Origin: GCA-2720865 sp047630275
Lineage (GTDB): Bacteria; Bdellovibrionota; Bacteriovoracia; Bacteriovoracales; Bacteriovoracaceae
Assembly: GCA_047630275.1 (NCBI GenBank)
Contig: JBLHVN010000003.1
Coordinates: 62,001-126,000, forward strand
DNA length: 64,000 nucleotides
Reading direction: 5' to 3'
Shown: positions 1-9,000 of the stretch, piece after piece
Position numbering within the stretch: the first letter of the stretch is position 1
How the letters are laid out: each line of letters begins with the position of its first letter
Made by a program: the position numbers and the translations under genes
The notes under the pieces: model-generated
What the model was told of the DNA's origin: nothing
Seen by the model: the letters and a program-made list of their open reading frames with translations, nothing else
The model's database searches: none

Positions 1-77
1 CCAGTAGTTTCATAACCGGGAAGTTGTAATTCCCGGTCATAATTTTCTAAGAGTTTTACTTTTACGCTAACACTCAT
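1..77 (-). CDS. dut: dUTP diphosphatase, N-terminal fragment (cut by window edge)
   Basis: An ATG at 77 on the minus strand opens a frame that runs off the left edge after 25 codons. The visible residues include VKLLENYDRELQLPGYETTG, which resembles the start of trimeric dUTPases (a short beta strand, then L-P-x-Y-x-T-x-G). That family hydrolyses dUTP to dUMP and PPi, supplying dTMP synthesis and keeping uracil out of DNA. The start lies two bases after the pnp stop, so it is probably co-transcribed with pnp. The catalytic motifs lie outside the window, so the call rests on the N-terminus only. Confidence 0.6.
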   Translation of the reverse strand, partial: MSVSVKVKLLENYDRELQLPGYETT

Positions 78-79
78 AT

Positions 80-2209
80 CTACTTACTCTTTTTTGCTAG
101 AGGAGCTGCAGCTTTCGCTGAAAGCTTGATTCTACCCATACGATCGATCTCGATTACTTTAACCTTAATCTTGTCACCTTCAGCAACATACTCATTAGGA
201 TCAGAAACTCTTTCATCAGCAAGTTCAGATACGTGAACAAGACCAGAGATACCTTGAGCGATATCAGCAAAGGCACCGTACTCTTTAATTGTTCTAACAA
301 CTGCTTCGTACTCTGTACCAACAGCTGGACCTTCAAGTTGAAGTTGAACTAGAGAGATACACTCAGCGATCTTGTCTTTATCAACACCAAGAACACGAAC
401 TGTTCCGTCTTCTTCGATATCAAGGTTAACATCAAAAGATTCTTGAATAGCTTTGATATTCTTTCCACCAGGACCAATAAGGCCACCGATCTGATCAGGT
501 TTGATCTTAAAAGATTCAATTCTTGGAACACCATCTTTAAGTTCTTCTCTGTGAGTTGTAATTGTTTTTTCCATCTCACCAAGAATATGGTTACGTCCTT
601 CTTTAGCTTGATTCATTGCTTTTTCAACGATCTCACGAGTAAGACCTTGAATCTTAATATCCATTTGAAGTGCTGAGATACCGTCTTTAGTACCAGCTAC
701 TTTAAAGTCCATGTCACCTAGGTGATCTTCGTCCCCTAAGATATCAGTTAGGATCTTAAAGCGAGTTCCATCAGTGATAAGACCCATGGCAATACCTGCA
801 ACAGGGTTCTTAATAGGAACACCTGCATCTTGAAGTGCCATAGACCCTGAACAAACAGAACCCATTGAAGAAGAACCGTTAGATTCTAAGACTTCACAAA
901 CAAGTCTCGTTGTATAAGGAAATTCTTCTTTAGAAGGCATAACTGCTTTAATGGCTCTTTCAGCAAGGTTTCCGTGACCTAGCTCACGACGACCAACACC
1001 TCTAACACCACGGGCCTCACCTACTGAGTAAGGAGGAAAGTTGTAGTGAAGGTAGAAATTAGAATAGCTAAGACCGTCAATTCTATCGGCCATTTGCTCA
1101 CCTTTAGACCCACCAATTGTAGCAGTTGCTAGAACCTGAGTTTCCCCTCTTGTAAAAAGAGATGAACCATGTGGGCTTTGAAGGATATTTGTTTCCGTTT
1201 CAATTTGACGAACTTGATCTAGAGCACGACCAGCAATACGCTTATCTTCATCTAGAATATCTGCTCTCATCATTTCATAAAGAAGTTCATCAACAGCTTT
1301 ATAAGATTCTTTTCCAGCAGAGTCACCATCAGTTAGTCCCCAAGCAGCCATGTCAGCTGACATTGATTCTTTAACCTTAGCTTCAAGAGCTTTAACAGCT
1401 TTTTGTCTGTCCATCTTGTCATCAATACCAAGAAGTGCACGAGCATCTGCTGTAAAATCAGCAGTAACTTTTTTCATCATTGTTTCGTTAGCAGCGCTTG
1501 AGATAAATTCTCTTTTTGTCTTACCAACTTCAGCTTGCATAGTAGCGAAGAGCTTAACCATTTCTTTACACTGATCATGTCCGTAGAAGATAGCTTCTAA
1601 AACTTCAGGCTCAGGAACGATATTCGCTTCCCCTTCAACCATTAGAATCGCGTCGGCAGAACCGGCAACGATGATTTCAAGGTCTGAGTTTTCCCACTCT
1701 TCGTGGGTAGGGTTGATACAAAGCTTCCCGTCAATACGACCAACCTTACAAGTAGCGATTGGACCAGCAAATGGAATATCTGAAATGGTAAGAGCAGCTG
1801 ATGAACCAAGAGCAGCTAAGATCTCAGGATCTCCACCTTCTGGGTCATAAGACATAACAGTACAAGAAACAACCGTTTCAAACATATAACCATTAGGAAA
1901 TAATGGTCTTAAAGGACGATCGATTAAACGAGCGTTCAGCGTTTCTTTAGTTGAAGGACGACCTTCTCTCTTAAGAAATCCACCAAGGAACTTCCCGGCT
2001 GCATAGAATTTTTCTGTGTACTCTACTAAAAGAGGAAAGAAATCCATTCCTTCTTTCATAGCGCTTGCACTACATACTGTTGTTAGTACTTGTGTTCCAC
2101 CACAAGAAACTAAGACTGAACCATCAGCTTGTTTTGCCAGACGGTTGGTTTCAATTGTGATTTCTTTTCCACCCCAATTGATTGAATAAACTTTTTTGTT
2201 TTCGTTCAT
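80..2209 (-). CDS. pnp: polyribonucleotide nucleotidyltransferase (PNPase)
   Basis: This 709-residue protein has the full length of bacterial PNPase, the phosphorolytic 3'-5' exoribonuclease of the RNA degradosome. The order is two RNase PH-like domains separated by an all-helical linker (about residues 1-545), a KH domain (about 555-620) with the GPGGKNIKAI loop, and a C-terminal S1 domain (about 630-700) with the EYGAFADI segment. The tail is short and Lys-rich. A good ribosome site (GGAG, seven bases before ATG) lies just after a strong leader hairpin. The gene follows rpsO, the usual bacterial order, and dut follows almost without a gap. Autoregulation through its leader is common in the family and is plausible here. 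Confidence 0.97.
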   Translation of the reverse strand: MNENKKVYSINWGGKEITIETNRLAKQADGSVLVSCGGTQVLTTVCSASAMKEGMDFFPLLVEYTEKFYAAGKFLGGFLKREGRPSTKETLNARLIDRPLRPLFPNGYMFETVVSCTVMSYDPEGGDPEILAALGSSAALTISDIPFAGPIATCKVGRIDGKLCINPTHEEWENSDLEIIVAGSADAILMVEGEANIVPEPEVLEAIFYGHDQCKEMVKLFATMQAEVGKTKREFISSAANETMMKKVTADFTADARALLGIDDKMDRQKAVKALEAKVKESMSADMAAWGLTDGDSAGKESYKAVDELLYEMMRADILDEDKRIAGRALDQVRQIETETNILQSPHGSSLFTRGETQVLATATIGGSKGEQMADRIDGLSYSNFYLHYNFPPYSVGEARGVRGVGRRELGHGNLAERAIKAVMPSKEEFPYTTRLVCEVLESNGSSSMGSVCSGSMALQDAGVPIKNPVAGIAMGLITDGTRFKILTDILGDEDHLGDMDFKVAGTKDGISALQMDIKIQGLTREIVEKAMNQAKEGRNHILGEMEKTITTHREELKDGVPRIESFKIKPDQIGGLIGPGGKNIKAIQESFDVNLDIEEDGTVRVLGVDKDKIAECISLVQLQLEGPAVGTEYEAVVRTIKEYGAFADIAQGISGLVHVSELADERVSDPNEYVAEGDKIKVKVIEIDRMGRIKLSAKAAAPLAKKSK

Positions 2210-2221
2210 TTACTTCTCCAT

Positions 2222-2247
2222 GCAGGCCCACTAATCCCTTGGCCTGC
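2222..2247 (-). promoter_or_regulatory. pnp leader stem-loop next to the ribosome site
   Basis: A perfect 7-bp inverted repeat (GCAGGCC / GGCCTGC) with a 12-base loop sits directly upstream of the pnp Shine-Dalgarno sequence on the minus strand. A long GC-rich stem stands out in this AT-rich region. In enterobacteria pnp is autoregulated by RNase III cutting of a leader stem followed by PNPase action. A similar role here is inference. Confidence 0.5.
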
Positions 2248-2419
2248 GATATTTATATAAAAATGTTAATTTGAAAGGTTGATTGTCGGATCAGATTATG
2301 GAATCCAAAGAATATTTCAAGATCATAACGGGTTTGGGGTGGGTTAAACACGGGTAAGATCTTCAAACATTCCCTACATTCCAGTGACTCTCGTCCCTTC
2401 ATACTTGTAAATTATATCT

Positions 2420-2449
2420 AAAAACAAAGGGGAAGCAATAGCCTCCCCT
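2420..2449 (-). terminator. intrinsic terminator after rpsO
   Basis: On the minus strand a 6-bp stem AGGGGA/TCCCCT with a 10-base loop is followed by a T-rich run (TTTGTTTTTA). It lies 17 bases past the rpsO stop. Partial read-through into pnp is usual for this gene pair. Confidence 0.8.
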
Positions 2450-2465
2450 CTGGTAATATTTAAAA

Positions 2466-2744
2466 TTACTTTCTTAGACCAAGGTCAGCAATAAGACCTT
2501 TGTATTTCGCTTCATTCTTTCTTTGAAGGTATCTAAGAAGCGACTTACGTGAACCAATCATCTTAAGAAGACCACGGTTTGAATGGTAATCATGAATGTG
2601 CTTACCAAAGTGTTCTTTAAGTTCATTAATTCTGTGAGTAAGGATGGCAACTTGAACAGCTGGACAACCAGTGTCTTTTTCTCCTGCTCCGTACTTTACT
2701 CCATAAGTCTTTGTCAGTTCTGCTTTAATTGATGATGCTAACAT
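2466..2744 (-). CDS. rpsO: 30S ribosomal protein S15
   Basis: The 92-residue protein matches S15 in length and in family landmarks. These include TGCPAVQVAILTHRINELKEH (helix region, given in part), the HxxDYHSNRGLLKMIGSRKSL core that contacts 16S rRNA helix 22, and the LLRYLQRKN segment. S15 is a primary binder in assembly of the 30S platform. The gene lies between rpoH and pnp on the same strand, with its own terminator downstream. The start ATG is preceded by AAGGATTTATTT, giving an acceptable ribosome site. Confidence 0.97.
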   Translation of the reverse strand: MLASSIKAELTKTYGVKYGAGEKDTGCPAVQVAILTHRINELKEHFGKHIHDYHSNRGLLKMIGSRKSLLRYLQRKNEAKYKGLIADLGLRK

Positions 2745-2817
2745 AAATAAATCCTTTACTTGCCCTACCCTCAGACGGATCCGAAAAGTGGGTGCTATTT
2801 CTAATAATTTGAGGAAT

Positions 2818-3777
2818 TTAGCGAATAAAATCAGACATGTAAACTTTTAAGTGATCAAGAAGGCGGGCCTCAATTTGGCGGATCCTTTCTCTTGAGACTC
2901 CATACTCATCTGCAATTGATTGAAGTGAGGGGGGAACCTCACTAAGTAGTCGTTTTTTAAAGATTTCCTTATCCCGTTCTTTCAAACCTTCTATAAAGGT
3001 GTCCAGGTTTTCTTTGAGTATTTCGACTCCTTGCCGGTCAGAAACTTCATCTTCTATGCTAGGTGCGTCATAAGGAATAAAGTCAGCAATGGTTGATTTT
3101 CCTGACGCATCGTTCGAAACAGGAGTATCAATACTAAGCTCTGAACTCTCAGGGGCGAGCCTTTTATCCATTAGGGCCACGGCCTTCTCACTAACACCTA
3201 AGTTCTCAGCAATGGTTTTGTTATCAGGCTTGATGCCCATATTATCGAGACGGTCTTTTTCTTTCATTAAATTATAAAAGAGTTTCTTCTGCTCATTGGT
3301 TGTTCCAATCTTTACTAAGCGGAAGTTATCTAAGATGAACTTTAAGATATAAGACTTAATCCACCAGCTTGCATAATAACTAAGCTTTGCCCCCTTTTCG
3401 GGATTGTACTTAGAGACGGCCTTCATAAGCCCGATATTGCCTTCTTGAATAAGGTCCATAACGTTCTGATGAGCTGAGCGGTACTCCATGGCAATCTTTA
3501 CGACTAACCTTAAGTTTGCCGCAACAAGTTTCTTGGCCACTTCAATCTCACCAGTCTCTACAAGCCTCTTGGTAAGCTCACGCTCTTCTTCAATAGTCAG
3601 TAGGTCTACTTTTCCAATTTCTTTAATATAAAGAGAAAGAGGATCACCAGACTTTGGTGAATAGGGAGTGATATCCTTAGAGGAGATCTCCGCAGGGAGG
3701 TTCTCTTCATAGGGAACTAGAGAGTTATCCGACTCTTCTGGTTCAATTATAGTTTCATCGTCTTTTTTATCACTCAT
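2818..3777 (-). CDS. rpoH: RNA polymerase sigma-32-type factor
   Basis: This 319-residue sigma-70-family protein has regions 1.2 to 4.2. Region 2 spans about residues 75-155, with the core-binding segment NVMDLIQEGNIGLMKAV and the promoter-melting segment LSYYASWWIKSYI. Residues 161-178 (NEQKKLFYNLMKEKDRLD) correspond to the RpoH box that marks heat-shock sigma factors. The helix-turn-helix of region 4.2 is at about 281-310 (LQSIADEYGVSRERIRQIEA). A 40-residue acidic N-terminal extension precedes the conserved part. RpoH directs polymerase to heat-shock promoters. The start codon has no visible ribosome site and sits just after a good -10 element, so the mRNA may be leaderless. Confidence 0.92.
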   Translation of the reverse strand: MSDKKDDETIIEPEESDNSLVPYEENLPAEISSKDITPYSPKSGDPLSLYIKEIGKVDLLTIEEERELTKRLVETGEIEVAKKLVAANLRLVVKIAMEYRSAHQNVMDLIQEGNIGLMKAVSKYNPEKGAKLSYYASWWIKSYILKFILDNFRLVKIGTTNEQKKLFYNLMKEKDRLDNMGIKPDNKTIAENLGVSEKAVALMDKRLAPESSELSIDTPVSNDASGKSTIADFIPYDAPSIEDEVSDRQGVEILKENLDTFIEGLKERDKEIFKKRLLSEVPPSLQSIADEYGVSRERIRQIEARLLDHLKVYMSDFIR

Positions 3778-3783
3778 AGATTA

Positions 3784-3813
3784 GTAATATGGGAGCAAGT
3801 AGGAATTGGTCAA
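3784..3813 (-). promoter_or_regulatory. promoter of rpoH, probably giving a leaderless mRNA
   Basis: On the minus strand TTGACC is followed after 18 bases by TATTAC. The -10 box ends only six bases before the rpoH ATG, so transcription would be expected to begin at or within a few bases of the start codon. The bases between hold no purine-rich ribosome site. Confidence 0.55.
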
Positions 3814-3818
3814 GGGCC

Positions 3819-5537
3819 CTATTGTTTTAAATTGGCACTCTCTTCACGGCGCTTCTTAAGGTCCTTAAAGTATTCATCATCTCGCATGCTATTTTGTTTA
3901 ACTTGGTATTGATACCTTATATAGCGCAGAGCAAGGGGGGCAAAGTTTAGCTTTACGGGAATAGTCGCTAATCCTTGTTCACCTTTATAAGGAAGACCAT
4001 TATAAAGAACTAATTGTTCTAACAATTCTTCGACGATGATCTTTTCAATATCCCCTTTCCAAGGGGGAAGCCGAAATTTACTCCTAGCTTTTTGAACGCT
4101 GTCAGTGATTTCCATCTTAAACCTTTCGACGATTTTTTTCTTCCTTTCTTTTTCTGAAGGAGAGATCCCATTCCACTGCTCTCTTGCCCATTTCAAAAAA
4201 GTCTTTGAAATGTTCAAATTAAAATAACTGCTGATCTTACCTACTTTTTGATTGGCCCTATCAAACTCTCCAAGATTTACATCAAAGTGAACTGAGAATT
4301 TTTCCACTACGTTCTTGTAATATAGACTCCTATCTACAAGTTCAATTGTTAGTGGCTCTTCGTAGTAGAGGTCTTTAGTATAATTGCTTGTTTGCTTCTC
4401 AGACCATTGATCCCAATTACGATCTAGAGACAGTCTTAAAAAATCCTTAGCTTCATTAAAAGTTTCGGACCTTAAAAAGAAATCGGGAACACCTGTGACT
4501 TGGCTTATAAAAGAAGAGACAACTAAGTTTTCTTCATCAAAACTTATCTTTTTGATCCAATCTTTAATCTTTGGTTCTTGATCCTTAGAAGTATAGTCAT
4601 AGTCTCTGATTTCTTCGCAGTAGAGCCTATTGAGATCTTCTTTAATAGATTTTGTCCCTGCTCCTCTTGGAAACTCTCTTAACATTGTTCTTTGATCGGT
4701 CTTACGACAGATCATATTTTGACAAAGAACTTTTACGGTCCCCTGGTCTTCTTTTAATATGACTTTATTTTCTATTGGCTTCCATTCAAGTTTTTGTCCC
4801 GTTAGCTGTCTTGCAATAAAACTATAAACGACAGGGTGCCTTAAAAGGGGAACCAATAACCTAACATTGTCCGTATCACCGCCCCAAGAACAAAAGGTTT
4901 TAAATAACTTAATGGTTTGAGCAAATTCCTGTTTCATCACTCTTTCTTTTGAGGTGATCTTATTAATTTTTTGTGGAAAAAGTGGGTCCCCTTCCACGGA
5001 AGCTAGTTGATAATCATTTTCCTTTGTAAACTTAATCATCCAGTTCTTTTTCAACTGAGATAAACTAATTAAACTTAGGTTTTGAGAACACCAGTTCCCT
5101 ATGAGGTTGTCTCCTAGTTTCTTGTACTCTTCTTCAGTAAACTCAAAATGATTGGCGTATTTAGGCATGGCCCTAATGGCAGCGTCTAAGCCTATATATT
5201 GAAGAGTCGCTATTAAAGACCTTTTAACTTTACGCCTATCCCAATCTACAGAATACTGAACCTTTGGTTTTACTTTACATAGGTTTTTTAGGTTCTGTCC
5301 CTCTTCAAAAAAGCCGCGGTATAAGGCTAACTTTCTTCTATGTTCAAAATCTTTTGAACCAACTTCTGTTGAGCTTCTAACAGTTGAGAATATATATTCG
5401 ATAGGATCTGTTACTCGGTCACGATACTGATCAGAGAAGTCTCCTAAGAGAATGCTTTCTAGGGGAACTAAAGCGAAAGAGACCGGCATAAAAATGCAGA
5501 TCGATAAAATAAAAATGAATGTCTTTTTAAGATTCAT
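3819..5537 (-). CDS. unrecognised secreted protein, 572 residues
   Basis: I do not recognise this protein. The likely start is the ATG at 5537, seated behind GGGAAGGAAA, nine codons into the longest frame. From there a clear signal peptide follows (NLKKTFIFILSICIFMPVSFA). The mature part is soluble, mixed-charge and mostly helical, with scattered cysteines (LKNLCKVKPK, NWCSQNLS, TFCSWGG, VLCQNMICRK, LYCEEI) that could form periplasmic disulfides. No transmembrane segment or enzyme motif is visible after the signal peptide. It runs divergently from another secreted protein at 5613, with about 75 bp between them. It stops about 40 bases before the rpoH start. A cell-envelope role is inference from the signal peptide only. 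Confidence 0.75.
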   Translation of the reverse strand: MNLKKTFIFILSICIFMPVSFALVPLESILLGDFSDQYRDRVTDPIEYIFSTVRSSTEVGSKDFEHRRKLALYRGFFEEGQNLKNLCKVKPKVQYSVDWDRRKVKRSLIATLQYIGLDAAIRAMPKYANHFEFTEEEYKKLGDNLIGNWCSQNLSLISLSQLKKNWMIKFTKENDYQLASVEGDPLFPQKINKITSKERVMKQEFAQTIKLFKTFCSWGGDTDNVRLLVPLLRHPVVYSFIARQLTGQKLEWKPIENKVILKEDQGTVKVLCQNMICRKTDQRTMLREFPRGAGTKSIKEDLNRLYCEEIRDYDYTSKDQEPKIKDWIKKISFDEENLVVSSFISQVTGVPDFFLRSETFNEAKDFLRLSLDRNWDQWSEKQTSNYTKDLYYEEPLTIELVDRSLYYKNVVEKFSVHFDVNLGEFDRANQKVGKISSYFNLNISKTFLKWAREQWNGISPSEKERKKKIVERFKMEITDSVQKARSKFRLPPWKGDIEKIIVEELLEQLVLYNGLPYKGEQGLATIPVKLNFAPLALRYIRYQYQVKQNSMRDDEYFKDLKKRREESANLKQ

Positions 5538-5612
5538 TTTCCTTCCCTGGAAAAAAGTTCTCATTCACTTGTCTTGTCTTAAGTTATCGGTATGGATTCC
5601 GAAAGGCTTTAC

Positions 5613-7025
5613 ATGATTACAATGACTTTGGTCAATATTTTCCTGTACGTTTCAGTCAATCTTTATGCCAGTACTGGTGATGTGGACTGGTCCGCCCTTA
5701 GTAGTGGGCAGATCGAAGAATACCTTCAACTTCAAGAGGCCAATAAGAGAGGTAATGACTTAGATAACCTAAAGACAGCAAAAGATTTTTTAATCAATGG
5801 AAATACTAAGATGGCCAGGTTTCATCTAGAGCAAATTAACCTCAAGAACTCTCCGGTTAAACTAATTCGAAACCGCTATATGTCTATAATTGAATTCATT
5901 GAGGGAAATTATAGGCAAAGCTTAAATTTAATAAACTCGGGACGCTACGACGACGAGAAATACTATAAAGAAGTTTGCATGATTCGAGTTCTTAATAGAA
6001 TGGCACTCCACACACTCGATCAAGATAGGGTAACAAAAAGAAAAGTAGATAGAGAATTTCTCAACGAGTACAGAAACTGCTCAGTCCTCACTTTAGAATA
6101 TTCAAAGAATCAGCACTATTGGCTCGATACGATGAGCCGTTTTAAAACAAGGAATAAAGAATACTTAAAAGGCAGTGAGATTGAAAATGTTAGCTTTGCT
6201 ATCTCTAGCCTAGACTTGACCAGAATCTGGTTAAAACTTGGACTTTATCTGAATAAAGAAGAACTTGTTAAGGCCAATATTAAAACCCTCCCTGCAAAGA
6301 TGTATCAATCAAATTCAGTAAGAGAACTGCTGGGATTAATGTATTACAGGCTTAATGATCTTGAGAAGGCCAACGAATTTGTAGAGGGAATCACCTCTCC
6401 TAATGCAGAAAACATCAAAGGCAATATAAGACTTAAAAACAAAGAATATGAACTCGCCTTTGGTCACTTTAAGGTTGCCCTCCTTAAAAAGGAAAATAGT
6501 ATAAATGCCCTTGAAAGGGCCATTCCACTTGCATGGCTCTTAGGTCAATGGGAAGAAGGAATCAAGCTCTTAAGCCGCTTTATTAAACCAGGACAGGATG
6601 AAAGAAAGAAACTAGCTCTTGATACGGCCTTTAAGATTAAGATTGAAGATTATAAAAAAGCTGAAGAGCAGCTCTTTGTCATTGAAAGGTTATTTAAAAG
6701 ACAAGTTCCTCAAGAAGTGGAAATCATGAAGTCCTATGTGGCCCTTAGAAGAAAGAAGATGAAGGATTTAGCCGAGAGCTCTAGTATCGCCTGTAAACGA
6801 CACGATGGCGTCAACTGTTGGATACAAATGCAAATGAGCATCTGGGAGAACTTAGGATACACTATCGAAAGAGAGGAGAATATTTTCTCTGATGATGAAC
6901 TTGATATTGAATCATTAAAAGAAATGGCAGGAGTTCAGCCTTTAAAAGAATCAGTTATTATCGATCAAAAAGACATCGAAGAGCTTGATTCTCAAAAACT
7001 ACAGATTGACCCTACACTTCTCTAA
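5613..7025 (+). CDS. secreted TPR-like helical repeat protein
   Basis: The protein has about 470 residues when begun at the ATG at 5613, which has GAAAGG seven bases upstream. A start seven codons earlier lacks a ribosome site. The N-terminus MITMTLVNIFLYVSVNLYA is a signal peptide. The rest consists of repeated helix pairs with the alternating pattern of tetratricopeptide repeats. Examples are LLGLMYYRLNDLEKANEFVE, IRLKNKEYELAFGHFKVALL and FKIKIEDYKKAEEQLFVIE. TPR proteins act as scaffolds for protein assemblies; no partner is evident. The C-terminus is acidic. The gene ends two bases before the convergent FecR-domain gene. Specific function unknown. Confidence 0.75.
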   Translation: MITMTLVNIFLYVSVNLYASTGDVDWSALSSGQIEEYLQLQEANKRGNDLDNLKTAKDFLINGNTKMARFHLEQINLKNSPVKLIRNRYMSIIEFIEGNYRQSLNLINSGRYDDEKYYKEVCMIRVLNRMALHTLDQDRVTKRKVDREFLNEYRNCSVLTLEYSKNQHYWLDTMSRFKTRNKEYLKGSEIENVSFAISSLDLTRIWLKLGLYLNKEELVKANIKTLPAKMYQSNSVRELLGLMYYRLNDLEKANEFVEGITSPNAENIKGNIRLKNKEYELAFGHFKVALLKKENSINALERAIPLAWLLGQWEEGIKLLSRFIKPGQDERKKLALDTAFKIKIEDYKKAEEQLFVIERLFKRQVPQEVEIMKSYVALRRKKMKDLAESSSIACKRHDGVNCWIQMQMSIWENLGYTIEREENIFSDDELDIESLKEMAGVQPLKESVIIDQKDIEELDSQKLQIDPTLL

Positions 7026-7026
7026 A

Positions 7027-8904
7027 TTAAAAGAGATGCCCAAATCCTAACTTAAGACCGAATTTAGAAATTGAATTATCGGCCTTAAAGCCAGTGGTGC
7101 TCACCGATTGCTTTTGGTTTTGTAAGCTAAGTCCCGTGTAAATGGTCCATCTTTTATTAATCCACCAACGGGGAAGAAGATCTAAACCATAACCAAGACC
7201 TGCTCCTACTTTATGACTACCGCTTTCTTTAGGTACTGCTAATGTTAAGTAAACGAGGCTGTCTAAAGTAAAGCTTCCTGATTTTATTAAATGCCCTTCA
7301 TAGCCTAACTTCAATTTAGGAATAGTTACCCTCTTTAAGAGGAGGCTCCCTCCTGAAACATCAATATAATGCTCTTGTTCAAGAAGTAATTCTGTTAAGA
7401 AGTTCCATCTTTTAGACAAATTATAACGAACACCTAAACCTAATAAGACACCGTCTCTTGTAGGTTGCCCAACCTGCCCTCTAGAACCAGTATAATCTGT
7501 GGTCTTAAAGCCTATACTAGTTAAAGGCTGCCATTTTGATTCAGAATTATGACTCCATTTCAAGATAAGGCTTTTTGCATTATCTGTGTCAAACTTACGG
7601 CCATTCCCACCTGTTTCATTGGTGCTCGAAAAAGTTTCATTATAGCCATACATCTCAATTTCAATAATATCTTTGGCAATCTTCTCTGTCTCAGACCAAT
7701 TGGAAAAGCCTACATCTTTAACCTGGTTGATATCATCCCCTGCCCACAATGCAGTCTTAGTAGCATCGTTTAATGAATTAGCTTGGGCCAAGAGAATTTT
7801 ATTCTCTCCTTTAGTAGAAGCAACAAAGCCTTTAACAGCATCTAACTTTAGACCTCTAGGAGTTACGTACTGACCAGTATCTTTATCTATTGAACCCGAT
7901 CCTTCTTTTGGGACAAAGACCTTAAGCTTTGAATCATAAAGAGAATCACTCTCAGGAGCAACGTATAGGCCCGTATTAAGATCTAAGACACCACCAGAGC
8001 GGGGTGCGAACTTACCTGATTTTTTATCAAAGATTCCCTCAGGCGGAGCTTCTTGATCCGCTCCTTGGATAATAAGATTTCTAGAACCTACTTCAAAGTT
8101 TTGAGATTTCACTTCTGATCTTCTTAACTTTTCGTTCATCTCTGCATTCTGATAAAGAGCATTTAGCTGAACCGGCGAGATCTTCACAGGGAGTGAGGCC
8201 CTTTTTATGGTATTAACTGTTCCAGAGTACTGACCTCTTTTTACTACAACCGCTTCGTTGTTACTCAAAGCCTGATCCATACGCCCTTCAAGGTCATAAG
8301 TTGGCCTAGTCTCAACGACATCAATTTCCCCAGAGGCTGATGTTTCAACTTTTTGATTCTTTAATTGTTTTCTTCTAATTTTCTTAAGTCTTTTTAACTC
8401 TGCTGCAGGATCTTCTTCAACCTTGGCCATAGCCACTTCGCCCTCGTAGGCAAGGAGGGAGCTGACATTATTTTCTGGATTATAAACGGCCTGAAACTCA
8501 GTTCCCCTAACGGCCATGGCCGCACTTCTGGTTTTTAAATAATACTTATGCTTAGTTTTTCCGTTCGCTTTATTTACTTTAGAACGGATTGTTCCTTTAA
8601 GAAGATGAATAAAACTAGTCCCATCCCTTCGAGTCTCTAAGACAGAGACTTTAGAGCGAGGACCTACGTTCATAGTGGTATTATCTCTAAACTTAATTCT
8701 AATAAAGCTTTTGTCACCTGTTAAGAGGCTTGAGTCTTCGAGGAGCTTATCACCTACTTTTACAGTACGCGCCACTCTCGAGCCAGGCTCTAACTGACTG
8801 ACCTCTCCACGAATCTTTGTAACAGTGGCCACAAAGCCAGCTCCGTAAACTATGGAAATAGTAGATGTTGAAACTAATAGAAATTTAAGAAAAGTTCTTC
8901 TCAT
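7027..8904 (-). CDS. FecR-domain protein with short tandem repeats and a C-terminal outer-membrane barrel
   Basis: This 625-residue protein begins with a signal peptide (about residues 1-23). A FecR-like domain spans about 54-160, with the family's typical LLTGDKSFIRIKFRDNTTM, VGPRSKVSVLE and AAMAVRGTEFQAVY segments. A Lys/Arg-rich linker (165-185) follows. About five degenerate repeats of 15-16 residues lie at 291-363, patterned D-x-x-T/S-G-x-Y/F-V-x-P (for example LDLNTGLYVAPES and IDKDTGQYVTPRG). Residues from about 410 alternate polar and hydrophobic strands and end in Phe (LKLGFGHLF), as expected for an outer-membrane barrel. FecR domains classically sense or bind at the envelope. Fusion to a barrel suggests a periplasmic domain held at the outer membrane, which is inference. 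Confidence 0.75.
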   Translation of the reverse strand: MRRTFLKFLLVSTSTISIVYGAGFVATVTKIRGEVSQLEPGSRVARTVKVGDKLLEDSSLLTGDKSFIRIKFRDNTTMNVGPRSKVSVLETRRDGTSFIHLLKGTIRSKVNKANGKTKHKYYLKTRSAAMAVRGTEFQAVYNPENNVSSLLAYEGEVAMAKVEEDPAAELKRLKKIRRKQLKNQKVETSASGEIDVVETRPTYDLEGRMDQALSNNEAVVVKRGQYSGTVNTIKRASLPVKISPVQLNALYQNAEMNEKLRRSEVKSQNFEVGSRNLIIQGADQEAPPEGIFDKKSGKFAPRSGGVLDLNTGLYVAPESDSLYDSKLKVFVPKEGSGSIDKDTGQYVTPRGLKLDAVKGFVASTKGENKILLAQANSLNDATKTALWAGDDINQVKDVGFSNWSETEKIAKDIIEIEMYGYNETFSSTNETGGNGRKFDTDNAKSLILKWSHNSESKWQPLTSIGFKTTDYTGSRGQVGQPTRDGVLLGLGVRYNLSKRWNFLTELLLEQEHYIDVSGGSLLLKRVTIPKLKLGYEGHLIKSGSFTLDSLVYLTLAVPKESGSHKVGAGLGYGLDLLPRWWINKRWTIYTGLSLQNQKQSVSTTGFKADNSISKFGLKLGFGHLF

Positions 8905-8940
8905 TTTAGGTCGCCAATTTAATTATTAAACAATGGCTTA

Positions 8941-8969
8941 ATTTTCCTAAAAACTGAGGCTTGGGTCAA
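8941..8969 (-). promoter_or_regulatory. promoter of the FecR-domain gene
   Basis: On the minus strand TTGACC, a 17-base spacer, then GAAAAT. The predicted transcription start lies about 30 bases upstream of the ATG at 8904. It matches the sigma-70 type at five of six and four of six positions. Confidence 0.5.
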
Positions 8970-9000
8970 CTCATTCTATTGTTTTAAAATTTATACCCGA

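Noticed and set aside
3826..3842. TTGGCAC near the end of the 3819-5537 gene as a sigma-54 site
   Set aside because: The -12 part lacks GC at the right distance and the site lies within a gene with nothing suitable downstream.
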